Shown one piece after another: positions 9,901 through 17,067 of a DNA stretch of 35,148 nt. This DNA is from DASZMX01 sp035551475 (lineage in GTDB: Bacteria > Verrucomicrobiota > Verrucomicrobiia > Limisphaerales > Palsa-1400). The stretch covers positions 1 to 35,148 of the forward strand of contig DASZMX010000031.1 of assembly GCA_035551475.1 (NCBI GenBank), given 5' to 3'. The notes below the pieces were generated by a model. It worked only from the letters and a program-made list of their open reading frames with translations, was not told where the DNA came from and searched no databases. The first letter of the stretch is position 1. Each line of letters begins with the position of its first letter. The position numbers and the translations under genes were made by a program.

Positions 9901-10025
9901 CAAGCGGCCTGGCTCATGCGAGCTACGACGAGCGCGCACGTTACGATTCGCCCGAGACTCGAAAAATTCCAAATTCCGCAATTCAATTTGGCCCCACGGG
10001 ATCTCTGAAGTTGGTTTGCAAACAT
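6909..10025 (-). CDS. Giant secreted protein: GloVer repeats, Ig-like domain, FG-GAP/VCBS repeats, UnbV domain
   Basis: A 1038-residue exported protein. A long basic leader with hydrophobic IVTCALVVA precedes seven or eight GloVer-type repeats (about 50-395; core GLTLGSDGLYYGATTRGG, then GTVFKMTPxGxLT, then FNGxNG). An Ig-like domain (about 400-485, with SYQWSFNG and NAGSYSVVVTN) follows. Then come about seven FG-GAP/VCBS repeats with Ca-binding WxDYDNDGxLDL loops (about 490-880), an ASPIC/UnbV domain (about 885-975, IGAKVRAHAAIGG...LRIEWPSGAVQEF), and a C-terminal module that recurs in two other proteins here. The start at 10025 is chosen because longer frames run into the divergent sigma gene and across its promoter. 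The ATG lies only 3 nt after the predicted -10 box, so the mRNA may be leaderless. The location is probably periplasm or cell surface; no enzymatic site is seen. Confidence 0.88.
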   Translation of the reverse strand: MFANQLQRSRGAKLNCGIWNFSSLGRIVTCALVVARMSQAACGDVMHSFPGVQEPDGALALGSDGNLYGVTYRGGSADLGTVFKITPAGGFTSLVSFNGANGAGPYSALTQGPDGDFYGTTSTGGSNNLGTVFKMSTNGVLTSLASFNNVNGALPEAGVARGSDGNFYGTTFNGGSGYGAIFRVTPAGVLTRLVAFNHANGANPYAGLILGADGNFYGTTAQGGASGLGTVFLMTPAGVMATVVSFSGANGGHPYGSLVQGADGNFYGTTYWGGDLSLNGGSGFGSVFKLTPGGVLTKLVSFNAGNGGHPAGALIQGIDGNFYGTTVWGGDLTTGNGNGFGTAFRVTPSGTLTTVLAFNGVNGGWPYAGLTLGSDGLYYGATTRGGSDAGGVVFRFDVSSPLSLPQQPDDQSASLGANIPFRVLALGAAPLSYQWSFNGVPLVNATNATLMVTNVQLTNAGSYSVVVTNSSLAVTSRMANLQVDPTFTRITTGPLVANIGTATAAAWGDYDNDGYVDLLVTSAFNPSNGVTQKNLLFHNNRNGTFTAVNSTVTSENGDWRGCSWVDYDNDGNLDAFVTSTDDNGFAAQNELFNNNGDGTFTKMTAGNSGPIVASAAGGSEGPVWADYDRDGFVDVYVARYGPDWFFRNNGDATFRQIANPALDSLNNNFNSYNAAWCDYDNDGLPDLFVPVTTDINLTSDQPNYLYQNQKNGGFTSITQGSIVTDAQASVGCSWGDCNNDGYPDLFVANGWEEPESNAFYRNNGDGTFSRMSSAEVGSIASDEGVFAQCLWLDYDNDGYLDLLATDLDMAGIVHLYHNNGDGTFTRITTGSLVNEIGPAVGIACDDYDNDGFLDIFVAGGADAQPAHNLFCHNNGNSNAWLRVKLVGTVSNRSAIGAKVRAHAAIGGKTFWQLREINTGDGFSAGPLDAHFGLGDATNVDTLRIEWPSGAVQEFHNVATKQSLTITEPPRLMAALSNGAPQFSLKGGRGFHYEIESSSDLRAWSFASAVTITNLNGISPIVDLGPPASGQVFFRAVSQ

Positions 10026-10028
10026 GTG

Positions 10029-10059
10029 CTTTAAACGACGCTCCTGGCCGCCTCTTACA
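10029..10059 (-). promoter_or_regulatory. Predicted ECF promoter of the GloVer/FG-GAP gene
   Basis: On the minus strand TGTAAG (10059-10054) is followed after 13 nt by CGTCGTTTAAAG (10040-10029). It matches the promoter of the divergent sigma gene, apart from one extra T in the -10 region. Confidence 0.65.
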
Positions 10060-10066
10060 AAAAATC

Positions 10067-10096
10067 TGTAAGATTTCTTTCGGCGCGTCGTTAAAG
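10067..10096 (+). promoter_or_regulatory. Predicted ECF promoter of the sigma factor gene at 10119
   Basis: TGTAAG (10067-10072), 13 nt, then CGTCGTTAAAG (10086-10096). The -35 box and that of the opposite promoter form the palindrome CTTACA-N7-TGTAAG. A start point about 7 nt on would leave a leader of roughly 15 nt before the ATG at 10119. Confidence 0.7.
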
Positions 10097-10118
10097 TTGT
10101 AGAGAACCGAACACGACG

Positions 10119-10799
10119 ATGCCTGATCGCAGCTCCATTCAAACGCGCCCGACGCTGTTGCAATCCCTCAAAACGGGCGCCGTGGATGGCTGGAACGACT
10201 TTTACCTAATTTACGGCGCGCTTTTACGGAACTTCGCCATGCAAGCTGGCTTAACTGCGACCGAAGCCGACGAAGTCGTGCAAGAAACCGCCATCGCGGT
10301 CGCGCGGCACCTGCCCGAATTCAATTACGATCCCAAAGTTTGCCGATTTAAAACCTGGCTTCTTAACCAGGCTTCCTGGCGCATCAAAGATCAAATCAAG
10401 AAGAACAATCGGCACGCCCGCCATTTGGCGACGCCAGAAGCCCACGACTCCGCCCGCACCTCCACCACCCATCGCATTGCCGATCCCGCGGCGATCGACC
10501 TGGACAGCCTTTTTGAAGCAGAATGGCGCAAGGGCCTATTCGACGCCGCGATGCTGCGCGTGAAGGAGGAATTTAACGATCGCCAGTTTCAAATCTTCGA
10601 TCTGCTCGTGAATAAAGAATGGCCGGCCGCTGAGGTCGCGCGCCTGTTGGGTGTTTCTGTCGCTAATATTTACGTCATTCGACATCGCGTTTCGGCGGCG
10701 ATCAAGAAAGAGATCAAACGACTTGAGCGCCAGCTTGAAGAAGCGGCCCAACGCCAGGCCGACCCATCCCAACATCTAAGTCCAGCCCCGAAAAACTGA
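10119..10799 (+). CDS. ECF-type sigma-70 family factor (paralogue A)
   Basis: A 226-residue sigma factor. Region 2 covers about residues 15-95 (DFYLIYGALLRNFAMQ, EADEVVQETAIAVARHLP, then the promoter-melting stretch VCRFKTWLLNQASWRIKDQ). Region 4 covers about 150-205 (RQFQIFDLLVNKEWPAAEVARLLGVSVANIYVIRHR). A charged, Gln- and Pro-rich tail of about 25 residues follows. It is clearly paralogous to the sigma factor at 15780-16472, with nearly identical region 2. The kinase 81 nt downstream on the same strand is the likely partner, and the divergent GloVer/FG-GAP gene is a likely target because both share the same promoter sequence. Autoregulation is inferred from that shared sequence. No anti-sigma factor is present, so the kinase may be the regulator. 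Confidence 0.9.
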   Translation: MPDRSSIQTRPTLLQSLKTGAVDGWNDFYLIYGALLRNFAMQAGLTATEADEVVQETAIAVARHLPEFNYDPKVCRFKTWLLNQASWRIKDQIKKNNRHARHLATPEAHDSARTSTTHRIADPAAIDLDSLFEAEWRKGLFDAAMLRVKEEFNDRQFQIFDLLVNKEWPAAEVARLLGVSVANIYVIRHRVSAAIKKEIKRLERQLEEAAQRQADPSQHLSPAPKN

Positions 10800-10880
10800 G
10801 ACCGTAGATGGCGCCGCGGGGCTCCGCAAAAATCCTTTTGACTTTAAACTGCGCTCAAGCGCCGCTACGCTGGGCGAGCG

Positions 10881-12824
10881 ATGGCTGATCCCGCGTTCAT
10901 CCCACAAATTGCGCAAATTGTTCCCGATTACGAATTGTTGCGGCGGATTGGCGGCGGGTCTTACGGAGAAGTCTTTCTGGCGCGCAGCAAAGCCACGGGC
11001 GTTCTGCGCGCCGCCAAAATCGTCTGGCGCCGCTCCTTCGAGGACGAGCGGCCCTTTCAACGGGAATTCGAAGGCCTCCAGCGGTTCGAGCGCATCTCGC
11101 GGGAGCATCCGAGTCAACTATCGCTTTTCCATATCGGCCGCGACGACGCCGAAGGCTGCTTCTATTACGTCATGGAATTGGCGGATGCCATGCAGCCCGG
11201 CTGGGACGCGGAGTCCTACACCCCACGCACCTTGCGGGCCGAATTGGCCCAGCGACGTTTGGCCGCGGAGGAAACGCTCGAAATCGGCGTGGTTCTGACC
11301 GAGGCGCTGGGCCGCTTGCATCGCCATGGGTTGATCCATCGGGACGTCAAACCCTCCAACGTCATTTTTGTCAATGGCCGCCCCAAACTGGCGGACATCG
11401 GACTGGTCACTGAAGCCAGCGACACCCGTTCCATCGTAGGCACCGAAGGATACCTGCCGCCCGAAGGCCCCGGCGCCGCGCAGGCGGACATCTTTGCCCT
11501 GGGGAAAGTCCTGTATGAAGCCGCGACCGGTCTCGACCGCCGCGAATTCCCCCGCCTCCCGCCCGACCTGCGTTCCTGGAGCGATTCCCAGGGTGTATTC
11601 GAAATGAATGAAATCGCGCTCAAAGCCTGCGCGCACGATCCCAATGAGCGTTATGCGACATGCGAGGAAATACAGGCTGACTTGCGGCTCCTCGACCAGG
11701 GCCAATCGGTGATCGAGAAACGAGCGGCGGCCCGGCGCGGGGCTTTGGCCCGAAGAGCGCTCCTAACAGGAGCCGGCATGATCGCCCTCGTGGTGGCAGC
11801 ATTCTTATTGTGGCGGCATATGGGGCCCAGTCCGCCCTCGTCGAAAAACCCGGAGGCGCTGCGCCTTTACCGCGAGGCGCTGTATTATACGAAGAGCGAT
11901 ACCTTGGCGCGACGTTTGGAAACTTACACCAATTTGTCTCAAGCCATAAAATTGGATCCTGGATTTGTCGATGCTTACTATGCGATGTTCGAAGCGTACT
12001 TCGACTCTTTTGTCGGCGATAGGATGCCGCCTTATTACAACACGGCGGCTAACTTTCGCGCGGTGGCGGAAAAGCTGCGTCAAATAGCTCCCCATTCGGC
12101 GCAGTTTCACACGGCCAACTCCATTGTGATGCAATCGGATTGGAAGTTCGACGAAGCCATGGCGGAAGCGGCCCTGGCGATTAAAATCGATCCCAATTTT
12201 TTGCGCGCCCATTCCACTTACGCTTACTGTATCTGTCTGGCGCGCGGAGACGCCGGGCTGGCGCTGCGCGAATTGCGGATCGCAGAGCGGATTGATCCCA
12301 CTGATCCGTATGTCCAAACCACGAAGTCGATTGCCTATGCCACCGAAAGGAGATTCGATCTGGCGATCGAGCAGTGCTGCAAAATCATGGACCTGGAGCC
12401 GCGCACGACGCAATTGCATCTCAATCTTGGCTGCCTTTACGAGAGCAACCACCAGTATGACAAAGCGCTCGATGAATTTGAGCAGTTCGATTTGCTGAAT
12501 GGCACGGAGCCGTCCCAAGCCAAAGCGTGGCGGCAGAAATTGCGCTCCTGCCTCCATCACGGCGGGCCGCAGGCGATGTGGCGGGCGGAATTGGACCGCG
12601 ACGGAGACAACGCGCGCGGCAGCGCCTACAGCGCCGCCACGCTCCACGCGCGATTGGGCGAAACCAACGAAGCGTTCCGGCTCCTGAACCTGGCGCACCA
12701 ACAGCGCGACGGTTGGATGGCGTTTCTTCTAATTGACGATGCATTCGACTCGTTGCACGACGACCCTCGTTTCCAGGAGCTCGTCAAAAAAATGGGCCTG
12801 CGCCCTATCGCCGGCGCCCTCTGA
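10881..12824 (+). CDS. Ser/Thr protein kinase with membrane segment and TPR tail (paralogue 2)
   Basis: A 647-residue paralogue of the kinase at 5168-6868, nearly identical over the kinase domain. It has glycine loop 24-31, Lys46, HRDVKPSN with Asp155, DIG at 172-174, and GTEGYLPPEGPG where the usual APE is PPE. A single membrane segment lies at about 294-311. The C-terminal half consists of TPR-like helices (for example WKFDEAMAEAALAIKIDPNF and YESNHQYDKALDEFEQFD). It contains about 80 more residues after the membrane segment than paralogue 1. It follows the sigma gene by 81 nt and is probably cotranscribed with it. It converges on the BspA-type gene downstream. The high nucleotide similarity to 5168-6868 points to a fairly recent duplication. 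Confidence 0.92.
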   Translation: MADPAFIPQIAQIVPDYELLRRIGGGSYGEVFLARSKATGVLRAAKIVWRRSFEDERPFQREFEGLQRFERISREHPSQLSLFHIGRDDAEGCFYYVMELADAMQPGWDAESYTPRTLRAELAQRRLAAEETLEIGVVLTEALGRLHRHGLIHRDVKPSNVIFVNGRPKLADIGLVTEASDTRSIVGTEGYLPPEGPGAAQADIFALGKVLYEAATGLDRREFPRLPPDLRSWSDSQGVFEMNEIALKACAHDPNERYATCEEIQADLRLLDQGQSVIEKRAAARRGALARRALLTGAGMIALVVAAFLLWRHMGPSPPSSKNPEALRLYREALYYTKSDTLARRLETYTNLSQAIKLDPGFVDAYYAMFEAYFDSFVGDRMPPYYNTAANFRAVAEKLRQIAPHSAQFHTANSIVMQSDWKFDEAMAEAALAIKIDPNFLRAHSTYAYCICLARGDAGLALRELRIAERIDPTDPYVQTTKSIAYATERRFDLAIEQCCKIMDLEPRTTQLHLNLGCLYESNHQYDKALDEFEQFDLLNGTEPSQAKAWRQKLRSCLHHGGPQAMWRAELDRDGDNARGSAYSAATLHARLGETNEAFRLLNLAHQQRDGWMAFLLIDDAFDSLHDDPRFQELVKKMGLRPIAGAL

Positions 12825-12928
12825 TAAGAGGCGGGCTATCATCAGGGGAAAAATATTCGAGCCGTTTTGTTGGCGCCGGCGCCACGGCAAAGACGGGAAT
12901 CCTTGCCGATAATCCGGTCGAAACGCGC

Positions 12929-15676
12929 CTAGGGCGAGCGGAGCCGATAGTAACGGGCGGAATAATTTGTCCAGTTTGGATCGCTGAAATAGATGACGCC
13001 GTTGGTGAGCGTGTTGGTGGACAACGGCTGCCAAACCGGCGCGGCCAGATTGGCGCAGGCTTCCACCACCACGGGAGTGTTCGTCGCCCAGGAAACGGTA
13101 AAACTGAATTGGTTGCTTCGCACGCCAACACTGGCGCCCAGGATGAGCGGCTCGGGCAGAAGCCACAGCGCGGTCGCAAGCGCGGGAGCCGAGGGAGGCC
13201 CATTCCAGCCCGTTGTGCCTGGCAAATAATAAGCCGTCGCGTTCTGGTCGTAGGCAAAGGCCCACAAGCCCACGGCTGGAGCATTTCCCCCGAAAAACAC
13301 GTTGGTTAAGTCCACGCAATACTCGAACGCGAAGTTTCCAAGGTGCGTGACCGTGCTGGGAATGGTGACACTGGCAATATCAGAATCCGCAAATACATTT
13401 TGCCCGATGCTGTCCACAGTGGCTCCGTCGATTCGGTCGGGAACGGTCACAACATTGCTTTGACCGGCATAGCCTGTAATTACGCTTTCAACATTGTCGC
13501 TCACGTATTCCCAGCCGTCAGCTGTGGCGCCAAAATGAACTGAGCCATTCCATCTTAGCGCGGGCAGCCCACCGTAATTCACCCCCCAGCCCGTGGTGGC
13601 GGGCTGGTAATAGACAATCGCCTGATCATCACCCGCGAACGATCCATGCAGCGTGAATCGGTAACTATTGCCATCAATCGTGAAGAAATCGTTGCCCACG
13701 GCGGGAGCGTTGCCGAGGAAGTAAACGCTGGCCAGGCTAGGACAGGCGAGAAAGGCGTCAACCTCTATGTTGGTGACGCCGCTGCCGATCGTGGCCGTGG
13801 CCAAGCCGCCGCATTCAAAAAACGCGCCCTGCTCAATGTCGCGCACGCTGTCAGGAATTGTCACGTTGGTCAGCCCGGAATTGCCAAACGCGAAAAATCC
13901 GATGGTGGTGACGGCATGGCCGATCGTGACGCTGCTCAGATTGACGCAATTGGCAAAGGCAGATCCTCCAATGTTGGTAACGGAGTCGGGAATAGCTACG
14001 CTCGTAAAAGCGCCGTCCGCGAACGCATTGTCCCCGATGCTGGTGACCGGCAAGCTGGCCATGGACGCCGGAATAATCAATGGGCCGCCTAACGCCGTGG
14101 ACGAATTTACCGAGATGGCGCCATTGGTGATGGCGTAGCCGAATTCGGTTTGGGGATCCCACAGCGAAGTCGGAAAATAATCAAAGGTGGCCCCCCAGCC
14201 TACGGCGTCCGCCAAGTAGTACATCGTCGTCTGGTTATAACCATAAACAAACGCATCCTCGGCTCCTGCCGCGGGCGGATTGCCGAGAAATATCACGTAG
14301 CGCAAACTGGCGCAGCCCCAAAACGCCTCCTCTCCAATGTTGGTGATGCCGGCCGGGAGCGTCACGCTGGCTAAATCGGCGCAGTCCTCAAAGGCGCCAT
14401 CCCCGATATTGGTGACATTGTTGGGGATCTGGTAACTGCCGCCTCGGCCGCTCGGGAACTCGAGGAGCGTGGCCTGCGTGTGGTCGAACACCACGCCGTC
14501 CACGCTGCTGTAGAATGGGTTGAGCGGGTCGATTGTGATGTTCACCAGGTTGGTGCACGAGCCAAAAACCAAAGTCCCGAAATGGGCGACGCTGCGGCCC
14601 ATCGTGGCGTTGGTCAGGCTGTAGTTCTCCTCGAACGCGCCGTCCTCAATATTGGTGACGCCGCCCCCCACCGTGATATTGGTCAGACTGCATGAATCAA
14701 AGGCAAACGATCCAATGTAGTTGAGGCTGTCCGGAAGCAACACGCCCGTTAAGCCGAAGCAGTAACGAAAGGCGCCATCCCCGATCGAGGTGAGATCCGG
14801 GCTCCACCCGACATTGGTCAGGCTGTTACAATCTGTAAACGCATTTTCTCCAATGAGGTCAAGGCTGTCCGGCATGGTCACGCTCGTCAGGCTATCGCAT
14901 GAGTCAAACGCGCTGTTCCCGATGCTCGCAACGCCATCTGGAATGTCGTAATGGCCCGCCAACCCGATGGGATACTGCAGAAGTACGGTTTGATTTTTGT
15001 CGAACAACACACCGCCAACACTGCTATAGAACTGATTATGCGCATCCACCGTAAAATTCGTCAGGTTGCCGCATGAGAACCACACCGCGCTCCCAATGGC
15101 CATGACGTTGCTGCCAAGGACGACCTGGCTCGGGCTGCAACCGATGAATGCGCCGTCGCTGATCGTGGTCACGCTGTCGGGCAGCAAAATGTTGCTGACG
15201 CTTTGGCAATAGAGGAACGCGTCAACGCCGATGTTGGTGACGCTCCCCGGAATTGTAAAATTGCCGCTTCGTCCGCGCGGACAATCCAACAGCGCAGTCT
15301 GGAGTTTGTCAAATAAAACGCCATTAAAGCTGCTGTAGGCCGGGTTATCCGCCGCCACCGTGATCGTCTTCAAGTTGAAGCAGTTCGCAAACGCATCCTC
15401 CCCAATGTTCGTGACGCTATTGGGGATGGATATGCTGCTCAAGCCGGGATCGTAAGCGGCGGCGAGGCCGAAAGCCGAGGCGCCGATGCCCGTGACAGTG
15501 CGCCCCAGGATGTTGGTCGGTATGACCAGGGCGCTGTTGAGTCCGGTGTAATCCGTGATGGTGACAGTCTTTCCATCGGCGTTAACCGAGTAATCGAAAA
15601 ACTGGGCGCGCGCCGCCATGGGCCACGCCAGGAACGGGAGGATCAGGGCCACGCCAAAATAGGTAGTCGTTTTCAT
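12929..15676 (-). CDS. Secreted BspA-type leucine-rich repeat protein
   Basis: A 915-residue protein with a clear signal peptide (MKTTTYFGVALILPFLAWPM, cleavage probably after AARA). Nearly the whole mature part is BspA/LRR_5 repeats of about 23 residues, of the form IPDSVTNIGGSAFANCVNLS. They are interrupted by YSSVDGVVFDHTQATLLEFP-type segments and by linkers of the form FLGNAPAVG...YYLPGTTGW. The last 55 residues are a C-terminal module (FSFTVSWATNTPVVVEACAN ... NYSARYYRL) related to the ends of the two FG-GAP proteins in this window. LRR_5 proteins are usually surface adhesins or binding proteins; the ligand is unknown. The start at 15676 gives the signal peptide and sits about 20 nt behind a predicted ECF promoter shared with the divergent sigma gene. 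Confidence 0.9.
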   Translation of the reverse strand: MKTTTYFGVALILPFLAWPMAARAQFFDYSVNADGKTVTITDYTGLNSALVIPTNILGRTVTGIGASAFGLAAAYDPGLSSISIPNSVTNIGEDAFANCFNLKTITVAADNPAYSSFNGVLFDKLQTALLDCPRGRSGNFTIPGSVTNIGVDAFLYCQSVSNILLPDSVTTISDGAFIGCSPSQVVLGSNVMAIGSAVWFSCGNLTNFTVDAHNQFYSSVGGVLFDKNQTVLLQYPIGLAGHYDIPDGVASIGNSAFDSCDSLTSVTMPDSLDLIGENAFTDCNSLTNVGWSPDLTSIGDGAFRYCFGLTGVLLPDSLNYIGSFAFDSCSLTNITVGGGVTNIEDGAFEENYSLTNATMGRSVAHFGTLVFGSCTNLVNITIDPLNPFYSSVDGVVFDHTQATLLEFPSGRGGSYQIPNNVTNIGDGAFEDCADLASVTLPAGITNIGEEAFWGCASLRYVIFLGNPPAAGAEDAFVYGYNQTTMYYLADAVGWGATFDYFPTSLWDPQTEFGYAITNGAISVNSSTALGGPLIIPASMASLPVTSIGDNAFADGAFTSVAIPDSVTNIGGSAFANCVNLSSVTIGHAVTTIGFFAFGNSGLTNVTIPDSVRDIEQGAFFECGGLATATIGSGVTNIEVDAFLACPSLASVYFLGNAPAVGNDFFTIDGNSYRFTLHGSFAGDDQAIVYYQPATTGWGVNYGGLPALRWNGSVHFGATADGWEYVSDNVESVITGYAGQSNVVTVPDRIDGATVDSIGQNVFADSDIASVTIPSTVTHLGNFAFEYCVDLTNVFFGGNAPAVGLWAFAYDQNATAYYLPGTTGWNGPPSAPALATALWLLPEPLILGASVGVRSNQFSFTVSWATNTPVVVEACANLAAPVWQPLSTNTLTNGVIYFSDPNWTNYSARYYRLRSP

Positions 15677-15697
15677 TGGTGATTGCTGCAACTGACG

Positions 15698-15727
15698 CTT
15701 TAACGACGCCGCCGGGGAATCCTTACA
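15698..15727 (-). promoter_or_regulatory. Predicted ECF promoter of the BspA-type gene
   Basis: On the minus strand TGTAAG (15727-15722), 13 nt, then CGTCGTTAAAG (15708-15698). This is identical in both boxes and in spacing to the promoter at 10067-10096. Confidence 0.7.
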
Positions 15728-15733
15728 AAAAAT

Positions 15734-15763
15734 TGTAAGAATTCTCGTGAGCTGGCGTTGAAG
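15734..15763 (+). promoter_or_regulatory. Predicted ECF promoter of the sigma factor gene at 15780
   Basis: TGTAAG (15734-15739), 13 nt, then TGGCGTTGAAG (15753-15763). The -35 box is identical to the other three copies; the -10 region has three changes. With the opposite promoter it forms CTTACA-N6-TGTAAG. Confidence 0.6.
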
Positions 15764-15779
15764 TGGTAACATGACGACG

Positions 15780-16472
15780 ATGCCGACGGACGAACCCAGC
15801 TCGATTCAAACCCGGCTGAGCCTCCTGCGCCGGCTCAAAACCGGCGAAGACGTCGCGAGCTGGCAAGAGTTCTACGGGATTTATGGGAAGCTCGTGCGGG
15901 ATTTTGCGATCCACGCTGGTTTGGGAGACACGGAAGCCGACGACGTGGTGCAGGAGACGGCCATTGCCATGGCCCGGCACTTGCCCGGATACCGTTACGA
16001 TCCCAAGGTCTGCCGTTTTAAAACCTGGCTGCTGAACCAGGCCTCCTGGCGCATCAAAGACCAACTCAAGAAACGCGAGCGCGAAGCCGTGCACCGGGCC
16101 AACCCGCGCCTGGACGATGATCCGGCGCGCACGTCCACCATTCATCGCGTGCCCGACCCTGCCGCCGCGGACCTGGAAGCAGTGTTTGAAACCCAATGGC
16201 GCAACAATCTCTTCACCGCCGCCCTCGCGCGCGTCAAAGAAAAGTTTTCCCTTAAACAATTTCAGATTTTCGATCTTCTCGTCCTCCAAGGATGGCCCGC
16301 CAAAGACGTCACCCGCTCCCTCGGCCTCACCCTCGCCAATGTCTATGTCACCCGCCACCGAATGTCCGCCGCGATCAAAAAGGAAGTAAAACGCCTCGAG
16401 AAACAATTCGAAGAAGCCGCCCAACGCCAACTCGAACCGGTCCAACCCGAGAATCCGGCTCCTAAGGGCTGA
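15780..16472 (+). CDS. ECF-type sigma-70 family factor (paralogue B)
   Basis: A 230-residue paralogue of the sigma factor at 10119. Region 2 includes EADDVVQETAIAMARHLPGY and VCRFKTWLLNQASWRIKDQL; region 4 includes KQFQIFDLLVLQGWPAKDV and LTLANVYVTRHRMSAAIKKE. The ATG at 15780 aligns with the start of paralogue A (MPTDEPSSIQTR against MPDRSSIQTR); an ATG three codons upstream at 15771 is also possible. It is divergent from the BspA-type LRR gene, and the two share back-to-back promoters like those of the other sigma/secreted-protein pair. Unlike paralogue A it is not followed by a kinase; a carboxymuconolactone-decarboxylase-like gene lies 109 nt downstream. Confidence 0.9.
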   Translation: MPTDEPSSIQTRLSLLRRLKTGEDVASWQEFYGIYGKLVRDFAIHAGLGDTEADDVVQETAIAMARHLPGYRYDPKVCRFKTWLLNQASWRIKDQLKKREREAVHRANPRLDDDPARTSTIHRVPDPAAADLEAVFETQWRNNLFTAALARVKEKFSLKQFQIFDLLVLQGWPAKDVTRSLGLTLANVYVTRHRMSAAIKKEVKRLEKQFEEAAQRQLEPVQPENPAPKG

Positions 16473-16581
16473 AGCAATCGTCCAATAATCATCCAGGTAG
16501 TTCCGGTTTTCAACAACTGGACAGGTCCCCTAATGGCATTTTCCACGGCCTTGCGATAGGTTGGGGAGGAAAGGAAAATAT

Positions 16582-17049
16582 ATGAATCCCAGAATCGACC
16601 CAAAAAACATCCCCCCGGGCGCTTTCCAAGCGATGTTTGGCCTGGAGAAATATCTGCACGCGTGCGGGCTGCCCGAAATGCTGCTGCAGCTCATCAAAAT
16701 GCGCGTTTCTCAAATCAACGGCTGCGCCTATTGCCTTGACATGCACTCGAAGGACCTGCGGGCTGGCGGCGAAACCGAGCAGCGACTTTATTTGCTTCCT
16801 GCCTGGCGCGAGGCTCCGTTTTATACCGACCGTGAACGCGCGGCGCTGGCTTGGGCTGAGGCGGTGACGCTTGTCACCGACGGCCACGTGCCGGACGAAG
16901 TATTTGACAGCACGCGGAAATATTTCAGCGTGGAGGAAGTCGCGAACCTGACCATGGCCGTGGTCACGATTAACGCCTGGAACCGTCTGAGCATTGCCTG
17001 CCGCACTGTTCCCGGCTCTTACCAACCCGCGCCGCGTCCAGCCTCGTAA
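16582..17049 (+). CDS. Carboxymuconolactone decarboxylase / AhpD-like protein
   Basis: A 155-residue protein of the CMD/AhpD-like fold. The active-site motif CAYCLDMHSKD (CxxC followed by His three residues on) lies at about residues 48-58, as in AhpD-like peroxidase-associated proteins. The following helices (ERAALAWAEAVTLVTDGHVP, EEVANLTMAVVTINAWNRLS) match the conserved core of the family. Members often act in alkylhydroperoxide reduction or are of unknown redox role; the substrate cannot be told here. The ATG at 16582 is chosen because of the purine-rich AGGAAAGGAA upstream. The gene converges on the ABC ATPase with 18 nt between stop codons. Confidence 0.88.
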   Translation: MNPRIDPKNIPPGAFQAMFGLEKYLHACGLPEMLLQLIKMRVSQINGCAYCLDMHSKDLRAGGETEQRLYLLPAWREAPFYTDRERAALAWAEAVTLVTDGHVPDEVFDSTRKYFSVEEVANLTMAVVTINAWNRLSIACRTVPGSYQPAPRPAS

Positions 17050-17067
17050 CCGTGCTGCGCCCGCGCC

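Noticed and set aside
12871..12884. Perfect palindrome TGGCGCCGGCGCCA between the kinase and the BspA-type gene
   Set aside because: Very GC-rich simple pattern in a GC-rich genome, no loop and no T tract; it cannot be told apart from chance or a weak terminator.
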